Both the position numbers and the translations under genes were made by a program. From positions 186,001-250,000 of the forward strand of contig NC_084850.1 in assembly GCF_033115175.1 (NCBI RefSeq): 64,000 bases of DNA. The letters run 5' to 3'. The notes beneath the pieces are model-generated. The model was given only the letters and a program-made list of their open reading frames with translations, was not told the origin of the DNA and ran no database searches. This DNA is from Lepus europaeus (lineage: Eukaryota; Chordata; Mammalia; Lagomorpha; Leporidae). How positions within the stretch are numbered: the first letter of the stretch is position 1; each line of letters begins with the position of its first letter. Positions 9,684-22,908 of the stretch are shown in pieces.

Positions 9684-11148
9684 ATGAAAGCTAAGACCAG
9701 CCATCAGAGTTTTTCTCAAACCCTGAAGCTCCAGTGCCCCAAGAATTCTTGGTGGCTTACACCACTGTACCTTAGATATTCAACCCCTAAGGAGCCTTAA
9801 ACTCCATGTCTGGAGTCTATGATCTGGGGTAGTGCTAACATTCAAGCATCTCCAGATGTCGGAACTGAGAAATCTCAGTGTTCCTATTTCTCTAAGCTGA
9901 CCTCTGCAGTGAGTGAGGAAGGGGTTGACTATTTCTGAACTATTGGGTCCCATTGGCCAGAAGAAACAACATTCATACGCCAGGAACCAAAAGCCAGCCG
10001 CATTTTAAACCTGCTTTCCTCACAGCTAGTAGTTTTCCTAGAGCAGGGAGGACGCAACAGCCATCAAGTTCTAACTAAACTGCTAAGCAGGCCAGCTGCC
10101 ACTCAAACATGGCTGGCACTGTCCACTTCCTGGAAAGGGAAGCTCTCCTTCCCTACTTCCCACAAAGAAGAAAGTCTCACGTCCTCAGCAGCAGGACGCA
10201 GACAGCGGGAAGTGGCTCTTCCTGCCTCCCTCTTCCAAGAAGCAAAGGGGAGGGGCAGGGAGCTATGCAATGAACAGAAAGCAATATGGAGAACAAAGCC
10301 AGGTGATACAAGTGTTGTCCAGCAATTACCGCTCAATGCTAAGAGCTCATCTGCTCCACACCAAGAACTAGTTCTAAAAATACATTGTCTCTAGAAGACA
10401 CCCCACTCCAGCACCATGACTGGTAAGGAACAATGGCTTTAACGATGTTTCCAGCTTGAGCCTGAGGCTTGCCTCCAACTCTGACCAATGCAAAAAACAA
10501 GACTATAAACACTTGCATCTCAGAAACTGCCCCCCAAGACTCCGAGAACAAAGAAAAAAGGAAAAAATCTTTATACTGCCCAAGCAGTTTTCCCAAAAAA
10601 CACACACACACACAAAAGCACAACCAAAGTTTATTCACCCACTGCTGCTTTGCAGTTACACACGCCTGGCTATAATAGGCTCACCATTATGATGTGGGCA
10701 ATGAACTGATTAATATTTCATCTAGGCTCTTGTCTCCCACATAGATAGAATACTAAGTGGAGACTTGTATTGTGTGCAAGCATGAACAGATTATCTGGTA
10801 GTGAGGGGAAAAAGCATACATTTATGTGCAAGTATGGACCACCCTACCTGAAGAAATATACACAACATGAGTGTGCCAAAGACTGGCCCACAAACCAGGG
10901 GGTAAAGGGAAACAAAAACTGGACCTGCAATAGGAGAAGTCTGTCCAGGAATGAGAAAGGCAGGAGAGAAGATTTTCCATTTAGGCTGATGTTCACGTGC
11001 TGAGAGAAAAGAAGAAAAAAAAAATGAGTGCCAGATGGACAGCTACAGTAGCTTAAAATGAGATCTGTGGTGAGAAGAGGCCACTGTCTCATCTTCCACT
11101 TCTTTTATAACCTCTGCACACAAGTCTGGATGTGAAGTGCACTACAGG
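9684..11148. other. Unclassified non-coding stretch
   Basis: No gene, RNA gene or nameable repeat is seen. Contains a short (CA)n at about 10600-10613. Confidence 0.4.
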
Positions 11149-11482
11149 AGGGCAGGTGCTGTGGCATAGTAGTTGAAGCCTCCCACCTGCGGTGCCAACA
11201 CCCCATATGGGTTCCAGTTCAAGTCCCAGCTGCTCCACTTCCAATCCAGCTCTCTGCTATGGCCTGGGAAAGCAGTAGAAGATGGCCCAGGTCCTTGGGT
11301 CCCTGCACCCTCATGGGAGACCTGGAAGAAGCTCCTGGCTCCTGGCTTCGGATCGGCCCAGCTCTGGCCATTGTGGTCATTTGGGGAGTGAAGCAGCGGA
11401 TGGAAGATAATTTCTCACTCTTTCTCTCTCTGTCTGTAACTCTACCTCTCAAATAAATAAATAAATCTTTTCTTTGAAAAAT
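11149..11482 (+). mobile_element. C-repeat SINE
   Basis: Sense copy from GGGCAGGTGCTGTGGCATAG to an AAATAAATAAATAAATC tail. Confidence 0.92.
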
Positions 11483-11710
11483 AAAGGTGCACTACAGGAA
11501 AGTGGATGTTTTGATTGACAGGGGAGGGGGCTTCTTGCTCCACTCCATTCTGAGGGAAGCAGTGCTGACCCCAGCCCAGAACCTGTACCAAGGGGGTAGG
11601 GCAGGACTGAGCCAGGCCACTTCCCCATCCAGATCCCACATAATAGTCAGTTGGCACAGACAGAATCAGCCGGATAGCAAAAGGACAGAGAACAGGGGAC
11701 ATGTGTGTTT

Positions 11711-11752
11711 TATTAAGATTTTATTTGAAAGGCAGAGTTACACAGAGAAAGA

Positions 11753-11801
<49 letters not shown>

Positions 11802-12058
11802 ATTTCATCTGCTGGCTCAGTCTCCAAATGGCTGCAAAGGTCAGGTCTCGGCAAGGCAGAATCCTGGATCCAGAACTCCATCCTAGTCTACCACATGGGT
11901 GGCAAGGACCCAGTTACTTAGGCCATCTTATTATGCTGCTTTCCCAGGCACATTAGCAAAGAGCTGGATCAGAAGTGGAGCAATCAGGACTTAAGCTGGC
12001 ACTCATATGGGATGCTGGCATCACAGGCAGCAGCTTAACCTGCTGCACCACGACACTA
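11711..12058 (-). mobile_element. C-repeat SINE
   Basis: Reverse copy with a (GA)n run at about 11758-11798 and head at the right end (CTGCACCACGACACTA). Confidence 0.85.
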
Positions 12059-12158
12059 AAGATCACCATTGTGATCTCACAAAAACTAAGCCAATGGGCA
12101 GAAAAGTAAGACAATTTTTACCTTCAAAAGAGAAAAAACTCGGAAATAAGTGAGATAT

Positions 12159-12275
12159 GGGGCTGACACTAGCATAGTGGGTGGAGCCACTGCCTGTGAC
12201 GCCAGTATCCTGAATGGGCACTGGTTCATGTCCTGTCTGCTCCACTTCCCATCCAGCTCTCTGCTGGTATGGCAG
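12159..12275 (+). mobile_element. C-repeat SINE, 5' part only
   Basis: Only the tRNA-like head and first third are present (to CCAGCTCTCTGCTGG). It stops where the LTR-like sequence begins. Confidence 0.75.
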
Positions 12276-12794
12276 AGACCTTTGTCTTTTAATTAAACTT
12301 GTTTCTAACTGACATGATCAAGTGGTGGTAGAGGCCTTCCCAAGGTCAGAAGAGGAAAAAGGCAGGCGTCTGTCCTGGAAATGAAATGTGTTGCTATCTG
12401 CTTGCCTATGAATGTTGCAACTGCAGATCCTATCTGCTTCTGTGTAACCATTTCAGGCTCTGCTCCTTAGTACAGAGCAATGATGTTAACCCTTGCTAGA
12501 AAGCTTACAGCTCAGTATGTGTGTAAAAAAATCTTCAGTAGCTGTTCGCGTGCACAGTATTATATCAGTCCTGTGGCCACCATGTAACATTAGAATATCC
12601 AATCAAATGTATGCAAGTAACCATATAGGAGAGACAAAGAAGCTAAAGCCATATATAAGAGAAAACCGATCTCTGTCCAGGACTCAGGTTTTTGGATAAG
12701 AAATTGCACCTGGCCCTTACGCCAGCATAATAAAAGACTACATCCTGTTAAAAGGCCTTGGTGTCTTGTCTCGGTACAAGAATCCTACTCCACA
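12276..12794 (+). mobile_element. Solo LTR-like fossil, probably ERV class I type
   Basis: An LTR-like block with a CCAAT box (12600), a TATA-like TATATAAG region near 12652, AATAAAAG near 12731 and a CA end near 12794. No internal retroviral region follows, so it would be a solo LTR. The left boundary is uncertain and I could not confirm end duplications. The family is not identified from sequence alone; age is moderate to old. Confidence 0.45.
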
Positions 12795-14149
12795 ATGACC
12801 CACCTCAGGCTGTCATGGAGCTCTGAGCCTCTGACAGCAGATACAGTGATAGCCCAGAGACCAGCTATATCCCACACCCTACTGTGCAGTCACAGAGTCT
12901 CCAGAGTCCCAGTTCACAAGGCAGCCACAGTCACAGGATACAGAGAAGCCCCTCTCTGCCCTGCGAGCCTGCCCCATCTGTGATGAGAGCAGCGATGTTC
13001 CCAGAGCCAACTGCCTGTGGGTGCTCTACCTTGGCCATCTAAGCCTCAGAGCCTGTGATAGGTTGAGAGGATGGGGACACCTCACAATCCTAAGTGGCTG
13101 CCCAGTCCCCTGTCAACCCTTCCAGCCAGACTCAACATCATTGGGAAAGGGGGATTTTTCCCTCTGGTAAAATCCCCTGATCAGGTGCACAAAAGCTGTC
13201 ACAGCCTCTACTGGTGTCAAGATGGCATCTTCTCCCTGCCGGCTGCTGGGCGCCCTTGTGGGGGGATGGGGAGAAAGAAATGTGGTTTTCCTTGCCCCTC
13301 ACTAGGGATCCAGCCCAGACTCAAATTCAGTATGGTCCCCAAGGACCTCCTCAGGCAATATCACCAGTGGTACAGGCTGTCACAGTGCACCTTCACTTGA
13401 TTCTCAGAGGCTGCTGTCTCCGCTAAGCTCCCAGCTGCAGGAGTTGTGTGTGGTGTGCCCGTTCATTGTTGTGTCCATTACTTCCACGCTGCTCCACAGT
13501 GTCCATCTTCTTTCTGTAGAATTTCCACTGCAAACATCTCTCAAACTCTCCCCGGGAATACACTTTGTCTGTTTTTCTTCTGCTATTTCCCTCGTCCAAA
13601 TCAGCATGTCTTTTCCCTATTTAGCTGTCTTGCAATCTCTCTCCAGACTTCCTTTTCATCCTCTCCACCAGCTCCTCCCCTAGGCGGCGGTGGTTTCCTG
13701 GTGGGCTTATGCTCATCAGCGGTCTACTGAATGCTTGAGTGGGACCTGCTGGGGATGTCCAGGCTTCTCGCCCTCTGCAGAGCTCTGCTGTCTGCCCCTC
13801 TGCATTGCAGACACCAGCTCCTCGTGCTCTCTGACCCAGCGTCTCACCAGGCTCCACCAGGGGTTTTGTCTCTGGATGGAAAGCTGGGCCAATAGCAGAG
13901 ATTTTACATTCTGCGCTTCCCAGTTGCCATAGGTCACAATCCCTCCCTGCCAAGTAACCAGTTTCTATTCTGACATCTTACTTGTTTTGTGTGTTTTGGG
14001 GGTCTTCTCAAGTGGTCCCTCTTAGTCCATACAAAATCTCCCTTTGCACAACCTGAAGAGCTCTACCTTCATGGGCTGGAGGGACAGGGAGGCCATTGCT
14101 GGTGATGGTGCTAAAGGTTGTAATGACGATGATGGCTTAAGAAAATGCT
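12795..14149. other. Unclassified non-coding stretch
   Basis: Lies between two LTR-like blocks. I found no retroviral coding sequence and no gene. It may be an old repeat that I cannot name. Confidence 0.35.
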
Positions 14150-14569
14150 TTATGGTTTATTTTCGAAAAGCCTGACCAGCCTCCTTCCAGCCATAACATA
14201 GACCTCCAGCTGCATGTACTGTAGGATTAAAACAAAATGAGATTATAACAAATCTTAACAGCTGCAACAAGTCTTCCCCTACAAGGTCTCTGCCACAGTC
14301 CAAACTAATATCCATCCCCTTGCTGTTTGCCCAGCAACTGGTCTGGGCACCCAATCACATGCCCCACCTTAGGTGACATCCAGGAAGATTGTGACTTTCA
14401 AACTACTCAGCCATTGAGGAACTGGGGGAAGGGACCTGTGCAGTAGGAAATAAAAGGGTAGTTGGTTCCTGTCTAGGGTGTGCCTGCCACCAGACACCAC
14501 CTTGCAAGCTCGTGAACGAAGCCTCATTTCTCGCTGCAGTAGGTGGTCTCAGGTGGGCTTATTCCCACA
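14150..14569 (+). mobile_element. Second LTR-like fossil
   Basis: Has CCAAT near 14351, AATAAAAGG near 14450, an R-like segment (GAACGAAGCCTCATTTCTCG) and a CA end near 14569. It does not look like a copy of the LTR at 12.3-12.8 kb. Boundaries are approximate and the family is unnamed. Confidence 0.35.
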
Positions 14570-14794
14570 ATAGGAACTGTGATGAAGAACTTCAGGCTAT
14601 AGCAAGGAAGATGAATTGTTGCCATAGGGCTTCCTGGCCTCCCACCCTCACGCCCACACTGCCCTTCTCTTTCCTGTCAGTCTTTATGTAACCAGCTGTT
14701 TCACATCACGATCCACTTGGCTCCCTAGCCCCATTCTCCCAATACAGACGGTACTATCATATCATACTTATTTCATTTTTAAAAAAGATTTTTA

Positions 14795-15118
14795 GGGGAC
14801 GGCACCGTGGCATGGCAGATAAAGCTGCCACCTGCAGTGCCGGCATCCCATATGGGCGTCACTTGGAGTCTCAGCTGCTCCACTCCCAATCCAGCTCTCT
14901 GTTATGGCCTGGAAAAGCAGTGCAAGATGACCCAAGTCCTATGGCCCCTACAGCTGCGTGGGACACCTGGAAGAAGCTCCTGGCTCCTGGCTTTGGATCA
15001 GTGCAGCTCTGGCCGTTGCGGCCATCTGGGGAGTGAACCAGAGGATGGAAGACCTCTCTCTCTCTTTCTGCCTCTCTGTAATTCTGCCTTTCAAATAAAT
15101 AAATATATATATTTTAAA
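14795..15118 (+). mobile_element. C-repeat SINE
   Basis: Sense copy with head GGGACGGCACCGTGGCATGG and tail AAATAAATAAATATATATA. Confidence 0.9.
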
Positions 15119-15328
15119 TAATATTTTTATTCACCTACCATAAACAGCTACAGAGACAGAAGGAGAGACAGGGAGATCCTCCATCTGCTAGCCCACTTCC
15201 TAGAAAACTGAATGGCCAGGGCTGAGCCAAGCCAAAGCCAGAAGCTGGGAGATTAACCCAGGTCTCCTACATGGGCACAGGGACCCAAACACCTGGCCTG
15301 TCCACTGCTACACTCCTAGGCCAGCAGT
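15119..15328 (-). mobile_element. Old C-repeat SINE
   Basis: Diverged reverse copy abutting the previous element. Recognisable from CCAGAAGCTGGGAGATTAAC and the catalogue-type middle CTACATGGGCACAGGGACCC. Confidence 0.7.
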
Positions 15329-15902
15329 GTAACAGGGTTTGCATCGCAAGAAAAGACAACAAGGTCTCTTACAGGACGTAGTCTTTCATTATGCCGACAT
15401 AAGGCCCAGGTGGCCCATCACTCCCAGGGTTAGGGAGAAAACTGCAGAGGAAACTCCATGAAAATTGGGGGACTTCAGGCACGGAAAGCCAAGACATAGT
15501 GGCAAAAACGGTTCTGCATGAAAGATCTCTGTGAGTGAGACCCCAGTGGAAAAAAGGAGCCATCAAAGAAGGAGGTAACTTTCTCTGAAGGGGGAAGAGA
15601 ACTTCCATTTTTCACATGGCCCTGTGTAAAAGCCAATGGGCTTTGTGAACTCAAAAGGCTTCCATAGCCTTGGCAGCTCATGTCAAGAGGCTCAGGTGAT
15701 CACTGACATCATAATAAGAGTGTCAGTTGTTATATCAACAACAGGAGTCACTGTGCACTTACTCCCCATGTAGGATCTCTGTCCTTAATGTGTTGTACTG
15801 TGAGAATTAACAGTAAAACTTGTTTTCAAACTGTAATTTATATTATGTGTGTCTGTGTGAGTATAAATAGTTGAAATATCTCATTAGTAAAAAGTTGGTC
15901 TT

Positions 15903-16224
15903 AGACCGGCGCCATGGCTTAACAGGCTAATCCTCTGCCTTGCGGCACCGGCACACCGGGTTCTAGTCCCGGTCGGGGCGCCGGATTCTATCCCGGTTGC
16001 CCCTCTTCCAGGCCAGCTCTCTGCTATGGCCAGGGAGTGCAGTGGAGGATGGCCCAAGTGCTTGGGCCCTGCACCCACATGGGAGACCAGGAAAAGCACC
16101 TGGCTCCTGGCTTCGGATCAGTGAGATGCGCCGGCCGCAGCGGCCATTGGAGGGTGAACCAACGGCAAAAAGGAAGACCTTTCTCTCTGTATCTCTCTCA
16201 CTATCCACTCTGCCTGTCAAAAAA
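15903..16224 (+). mobile_element. C-repeat SINE inserted in the L1 3' UTR
   Basis: CTAATCC subtype. A 14-base target-site duplication AAAAAGTTGGTCTT lies at 15889-15902 and 16225-16238, with the right copy merging into the poly-A. Confidence 0.92.
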
Positions 16225-16287
16225 AAAAAGTTGGTCTTCTGTATATAAAGTCAATTAAAAATGAATCTTAATAGAAAATGGAATGGG

Positions 16288-16783
<496 letters not shown>

Positions 16784-17059
16784 AGAAAATGGAATGGGAA
16801 AGGGAGTGGGAGGTAGGATGGTAGTGGGGGTGAGAGGGCAGGAATGTTGGGGGGGGGGGGAGAAACACTATATCCCTAAAAGCTGTACATATGAAAATGT
16901 GTATTCACTAAATAAAAACCTTCAAAAAAAAAAAAAAAGAAAATTGTGGGGACATTGTGGACCTACATGGAAGATCTGGATGTGCACAACTTAGGAGCCC
17001 AGCAGCCGAGAGCTTCACCACCAGCTTGGGACTGAGGTGAAACCAGACTGCACCTGCTG

Positions 17060-17408
17060 GGGGCCGGCGCTGTGGCGTAGCAGGTAAAGCCACCACCTCC
17101 AGTGCCAGCATCCCATATGGGCACCGGTTTGAATTCCACCTGGTCTACTTCCAATCCAACTCTCTGCTATGGCCTGGGAAATCAATGGAAGATGGCCCAA
17201 GTGCTTGGGTCCCTGCACCCATGTGGGAGACCTGGAAGAAGCTCCTGGCTCCTGGCTTTGGATCGGGGCAACTCCAGCCATTGTGGTCAACTGGGAAGTG
17301 AACCAGAGGATGGAAGACCTCTCTCTCTGTCTCTACCTCTCTCTCTGCCTCTCCTTCTCTCTGTGTAACTCTGACTTTCAAATAAATAAATAAACCTTAA
17401 AAAAAAAG
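17060..17408 (+). mobile_element. C-repeat SINE
   Basis: Full-length sense copy from GGGGCCGGCGCTGTGGCGTA to AAATAAATAAATAAACC; low divergence. Confidence 0.93.
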
Positions 17409-17709
17409 ACTGCAGCTGTCAAAGCCACTGGCAATAAAGCTGCAGGAACAGCCTGGCAGGAGTCTGCCTTGGAGCCCTGTGGAGGACACTGTACCTGCCA
17501 ACCTATAAGGAAAAAATGAGGGGCACGTTTGTCTCCCCAATCACCCAGCACTGGTGTCCTGTAAGGAGCCGAGAGAGGGTGGGTGCCATTTTGGACATAT
17601 GTAACAGTTGTGCCAGCTCATGTCTGCATGTCCAGCAACCATCCAAAAGGAGATACCTAAGTCTGGCTGGGAGAATGGACAGGGGTCTGGGTGCTCGTGA
17701 CCCTGGGAA
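17409..17709. other. Unclassified non-coding stretch
   Basis: Lies between two SINEs; no feature recognised. Confidence 0.4.
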
Positions 17710-17898
17710 CCTCATATGGGCGTCAGCTCGAATCCCAGCTGCTCCACTTCCAATCCAGCTCTCTGCTATGGCCTGGGAAAGCAGTGGAAGATGACCCAAG
17801 TCCTTGGGCCCCTGCACCCACGTGAGACCCAGCTCCTGCTTTCGGATCAGCCCAGCTCTGCCCGTTGTGGCCAATTGGGGAGTGAACCCGCAGATGGA

Positions 17899-17937
<39 letters not shown>

Positions 17938-17980
17938 TCTCTGTAACTCTGTCTTTCAAATAAATAAATGAATCTTTTAA
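17710..17980 (+). mobile_element. C-repeat SINE, 5' truncated
   Basis: Lacks the tRNA-like head; begins near CATATGGGCGTCAGCTCGAA and has a (CT)n run at 17902-17935. Confidence 0.88.
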
Positions 17981-19329
17981 AAATGGATTAAAGACCTAAG
18001 TCTATGATCCAATAACATCAAATTATTAAAGAACATTGGAGAAACCCTGCAAGACCTTGGAATAGGCGACGAATTCTTGGAAAAGACCCCAGAGGCAGAG
18101 GCAATCAAAGCCAAAATTGACAAATGAGATCACATCAAATTTAGACGATTCTGCAGTGCAAAAGAAACAGTAAAATGAAGAGGCAACTGATAGAATGGGA
18201 GAAATTATTTGCAAACTATGCAACTGATAAAGGATTAAAAACCAGTATATATAAAGAGATCAAGAAACTTAACAACAACAAAACAAACAACCCAGTTAGG
18301 AAATGAGCAAAGGACTTAAACAGACATTTTTTAAGAGAGGATATCCAAATGGCCAGCGGACACATTAAAAATGCTCAGGATCACTAGCCATCAGAGAAAT
18401 GCGAATCAAAACCACAATGAGGTGGGGGCTGGCGCTGTGGTGTAGCCAGTAAAGCCACCGCCTACAGTGCGGCATCCCATATGGGCGCTGGTTCAAGACC
18501 CGGCTGCTCCACTTCTGATCCAGCTTTCTGCTATGGCCTGGGAAAGCAGTAGAAGATGGCACAAGTCCTTGGGCCCCTGTACCCACGTGGGAGACCTGAA
18601 AGAGGCTCCTGGCTTCAAGTCAGCACAGCTCCAGCCATTCCGGCCATTAGGGGAGTGAACCATCAAATGGAAGAGCGCTCGCTCGCTCACTCGCTCTCTC
18701 TCTCTCTGCCTCTCCTTCTCTGTGTGTAACTCTTCCAAATAAATGAATAAATCTTTACAAAAACACAATGAGGTTTCACCTCACCCCTGATAAAATGGCT
18801 TTTATACAGAAATCAACAAACAACAAATGCAGGCAAGGATGTCGGGAAAAAGGTTCCCTAATCCACTGTTGGTAGGAAGGTAAACTGGTACAGCCACTGT
18901 GGAAAACAGTATGGAGATATTTCAGAAATCCAAATATAGACCTATCATATGCCCCAGCCATCCCACTCCTGGGAATTTAACCAAGGGAAATGAAATCAGC
19001 ATATGAAAGAGTTATCTGTACCCCCATGTTTACTGCAGCTCAATTCACAATAACTTGGATATGAAATCAACCCAAAAGCCCGTCAACTGAAGACTGGATA
19101 AAGAAATTATGGGATATGTACACTGTGGAACACTACACAGTATTAAAAAATGAAATCCTGTCATTTGCAATAAAATGGATAAAACTGGAAAACATCATAC
19201 TTAATGAAATAAGCCAGTCTCAAAAGGACATATACCATATGTTCTCCTGATCTGTGATAACTAATAGAGCCATCTAAAAGATAATCTATAGAAGTGAAAT
19301 TAACAAAGGGCTACAAACTGGAAAGTAGG
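17981..19329 (+). mobile_element. LINE-1 3' part, sense
   Basis: Resembles the ORF2 C-terminal region (for example TGGATTAAAGACCTAAG near 17983) running into the 3' region. It is broken by a SINE at 18424-18764. Several stops interrupt the frame; the element is dead. Confidence 0.7.
18424..18764 (+). mobile_element. C-repeat SINE inside the L1
   Basis: Sense copy splitting L1 text after AAAACCACAATGAGG; a CACAATGAGG-like duplication follows the tail at 18763-18772. Confidence 0.9.
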
Positions 19330-19429
19330 AAGTCAAATATCCCTGCTTGCAGATGACAGGATTCAGCATATACGGGGACCCAAAAGACTGTACTAAGAGA
19401 CTATTGGAACTCATAAAAATGACTTTTGT

Positions 19430-19748
19430 AGGGGCTGGTGCTGTGGTGTACCAGGTAAAGCTGCGACCTGCAGTGCCAGCATCCCATATGGGCACCGGTT
19501 CAATTCCCGGCTGCTCCACTTCCCATCCAGCTCTCTTCTATGGCCAGCGAAAGCAGTGGAAGATGCCCGAGTCCTTGGGCCCCTGCACCCGCATGGGAGA
19601 CCAGGAGAAGATCTTGGTTCCTAGCTTCGAATTAGCCCAGCTCCAGCTGTCGTGGCCATTTGGGGAGTGAACCAGCAAATGTAAGACCTCTCCCCTCTCC
19701 CTCTCTCTCTCTGTAACCCTTTCAAATAAAATAAATTTTAAAAAATCT
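19430..19748 (+). mobile_element. C-repeat SINE in L1
   Basis: Sense copy, GGGGCTGGTGCTGTGGTGTA to AAATAAAATAAATTTT. Confidence 0.9.
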
Positions 19749-19750
19749 TC

Positions 19751-20007
19751 AGGGCTGGCGCTGTGGCATAGTGGATAAAGCCACTGCCTTCAGTGCCAGC
19801 ATCCCATATGGGCACCAGTTCAAGTCCTGGCTGCTCCACTTCCAATCCAGCTCTCTGCTATGGCCTGGGAAAGCAGTGGAAGATGGCCCAATTCCTTGGG
19901 CCCCTGCACCCATGTGGGAGACCCAAAAGAAACTCCTGGCTCCTGGCTTCAGATCAGCGCATTTCTGGCCATGTTGGCCAATTGGGGAGTGAAGAAACAG
20001 ATGGAAA

Positions 20008-20053
<46 letters not shown>

Positions 20054-20112
20054 GCCTCTCCTTCTCTCTCTGTGTAACTCTCTCAAGTAAATGAATAAAT
20101 CTTTTAAAAAAA
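19751..20112 (+). mobile_element. C-repeat SINE in L1
   Basis: Sense copy directly behind the previous one, with (CT)n at 20011-20047. Confidence 0.92.
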
Positions 20113-20432
20113 GAGGCCAAAGATATGAAAGATGTTTACGATGAAAATCACAAAGCATTAAATAAAGAAATAGAAGAAGCACAAAAAAGTAAAAAAAAAA
20201 ATCCATGTTTGTGGACTGGAAGAATTAATATACTCAAAATGTTCATATTACCAAAAGCAATTTACAGATTCAATGCAATTTCAAATAAAATATCAATGAC
20301 ATTCTTCTCAGATCTAGGAAAAAATGCTGAAATTCATATGGAAACACAAGAGACCACCAAATAGCTAAAGTAATCTTAAATAACAAAACCAAAGTTGGAG
20401 GCATCACAATACCATATTTCATGACATAGTAC

Positions 20433-20698
20433 AGGGGACCAGCACCGTGGCACACTAGATTAATCCTCTGCCTGTGGCGCCAGCATCCCATATGGGTGCC
20501 AGGTTCTAGTCCCGGTTGCTCCTCTTCCAGTCCAGCTCTCTGCTATGGCCTGGGAAGGCAGTGGAGGATGGCCCAAGTGCTTGTCCCCTGCACCCACATG
20601 GGAGACCTGGAAGAAGCACCTGGCTCCTGGCTTCAGATAGGTGTAGCTCCAGCCATTGTGGCCATTCAGAGGGTGAACCATCGGATGGAAGACCTTTC

Positions 20699-20756
<58 letters not shown>

Positions 20757-20797
20757 TCTGTATCTCTAGCTGTCAAATAAATAAATTTTAAAAATTT
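20433..20797 (+). mobile_element. C-repeat SINE in L1
   Basis: Sense copy with a long (CT)n at 20699-20750 and AAATAAATAAATTTT tail. Confidence 0.92.
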
Positions 20798-20802
20798 AAA
20801 AT

Positions 20803-21167
20803 TGGACAACGCCATGGCTCACTAGGCTAATCCTTTGCCTGCAGTGCTGGCACACTGGGTTCTAGTCCTGGTCAGGGTGCCGGATTCTGTCCCGGTTGCC
20901 CCTCTTCCAGGCCAGCTCTCTGCTGTGGCCAGGGAGTGCACTGGAGGACGGCCCATGTGCTTGGGCCCTGCACCCCATGGGAGACCAGGATAATAACCTG
21001 GCTCCTGCCATCGGATCAGCACGGTGCGCTGGCCGCAGTATGCTGGCCGCGGTGGCCATTGGAGAGTGAACCAACGGCAAAGGGAGACCTTTCTCTCTCT
21101 CTGTCTCACTCTCTCTCTCAGTGTCCACTCTGCCTGTCCAAAAAAAAACAACAACAACAACAAAAAT
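20803..21167 (+). mobile_element. C-repeat SINE, CTAATCC subtype, in L1
   Basis: Tail-to-head with the previous SINE. Ends in an A-rich ACAACAACAACAACAAAAAT. Confidence 0.9.
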
Positions 21168-21758
21168 TTAAAATAAACACATAGTACATGGCAATTATAA
21201 TCAAAAAGCCTGGTACTGGCACAAAAATAGACATGTAGACAAATGGAACAGAATAGAATCTACAGAAATCAATCTATGAATCTACAACCAACTTTTCTTT
21301 GACAAGTGAGCCAAAATCAATCCCTGGAGAAAGGATAGTCTTTTTAACAAATGGTGAGGAGAAAATTGGATCTCAGTGTGCAGAAGACCCCTACCTTACA
21401 CCTCACACAAAAATCAACTCTAAATGGATTAAGGATTTAAATCTACAACCTGATACCATCAAATTATTAGAGGAGAACACTGGGAGAAACCCTGCAATAC
21501 ACTGTCATAGTCAAAGATTTCTTGGAAAAGACCCCAGGTGCACAGGCAATCAAAGCCTAAATAGACAATGGGATTGCATCCAGGTAAGAGGCTTCTGCAC
21601 TGCAAAGGAAATACTCAGCAAAGGAGAGGCAACCAACAAAATGGAAAAAAAATATTTTCAAACTATGCAACTGATAAAGGATTTATATACAGACTCTATA
21701 AAGAGCTCAAGAAACTCAAAAAAACAAATCAAACAATCCAGTTAAGAAATAGGAAAAG

Positions 21759-22098
21759 AGGCCGGCGCTGCAGCTCACTAGGCTAATCCTCCGCCTTGCG
21801 GCACCGGCACACCGGGTTCTAGTCCTGGTCGGGGTGCTGGATTCTGTCCCGGTTGCCCCTCTTCCAGGCCAGCTCTCTGCTGAGGCCAAGGAGTGCAGTG
21901 GAGGATGGCCCAAGTGCTTGGGCCCTGCACCCTATGGGAGACCAGGATAAGCACCTGGCTTCTGCCATTGGATCGGCGCGGTGCGCTGGCCACAGTGCGC
22001 CGGCCGTGGCGGCCATTGGAGGGTGAACCAACGGGAAAAGGAAGACCTTCCTCTCTGTCTCTCTCTCTCTCTCACTGTCCACTCTGCCTGTCAAAAAA
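21759..22098 (+). mobile_element. C-repeat SINE, CTAATCC subtype, in L1
   Basis: The L1 text AAGAAATAGGAAAA before the element recurs near 22111-22124, a target-site duplication. Confidence 0.92.
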
Positions 22099-22364
22099 AT
22101 TTGAAAAATAAAAGAAATAGGAAAAAACTTGAACAGGCATTTTTCAAAAGAGGAAATTTAAATGGCCAAGACACATGACAAAAATGCTCATGATCACTAG
22201 CCATCAGGGAAATGCAAGACAAAACCAAAATGAGGCTTCACCTCATCCCAGTTAGAATGGCTTATATAAATAAAAAATAATAAATGCTAGTGAAGATGTG
22301 GGGGTAAAGTTTCCTAATCCACTGTTGGTGGGAATGCAAACTAGTACAGCTATTATGGAAGACA

Positions 22365-22589
22365 ATATGCAGCATCCCATGTGGGCGCTGGTTTGAGGCC
22401 TGGCCACTCCACTTCTGATCCAGCTCTCTGCTATGGCCTAGGAATGCAGTAGAAGATGGCTCAAGTCCTTGGGCCCCTGCACATGCGTGGGAGATCCAGT
22501 AGCAGCTCCTGGCTCCTGGCTTTGGATTGGCTCAACTCCAACCATTTGAAGCCACTTAGGGAATGAACCAGTGGATGGAAGACCAACCA

Positions 22590-22633
<44 letters not shown>

Positions 22634-22685
22634 CTACCTATCTGTAACTCTGTCTTTCAAATAAATAAATCTTTTTTAAAAAGTT
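22365..22685 (+). mobile_element. C-repeat SINE, 5' truncated
   Basis: Begins at GCAGCATCCCATGTGGGCGC immediately after the L1; (CT)n at 22592-22628. Confidence 0.88.
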
Positions 22686-22810
22686 ATTAGAACTAAGTAG
22701 TAACTTTAGTAAGATTCCAGAACTCAAGCTCTCTCCACCCCCAAACACTTAACCAACTACTCCCATGCTATCCTTCACTAGCCTGAAAGAAAACCAGTAA
22801 ACCACAAAAT

Positions 22811-22858
22811 TTTTTAAAGATTTATTTATTTGAAAGAGTTACACAGAGAGAAGGAGAA

Positions 22859-22908
<50 letters not shown>

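Larger units (their letters stand above)
19330..22364 (+). mobile_element. Second LINE-1 ORF2 3' part, sense
   Basis: Starts in the reverse-transcriptase region (TTGCAGATGACAGGATTCAG near 19348). It continues, interrupted by five SINEs, through the C-terminal ORF2 text (for example TAAATGGATTAAGGATTTAA near 21421) to 22364. It overlaps in content with the L1 at 17981-19329, so these are two separate elements in tandem. Frames are broken. Confidence 0.7.
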
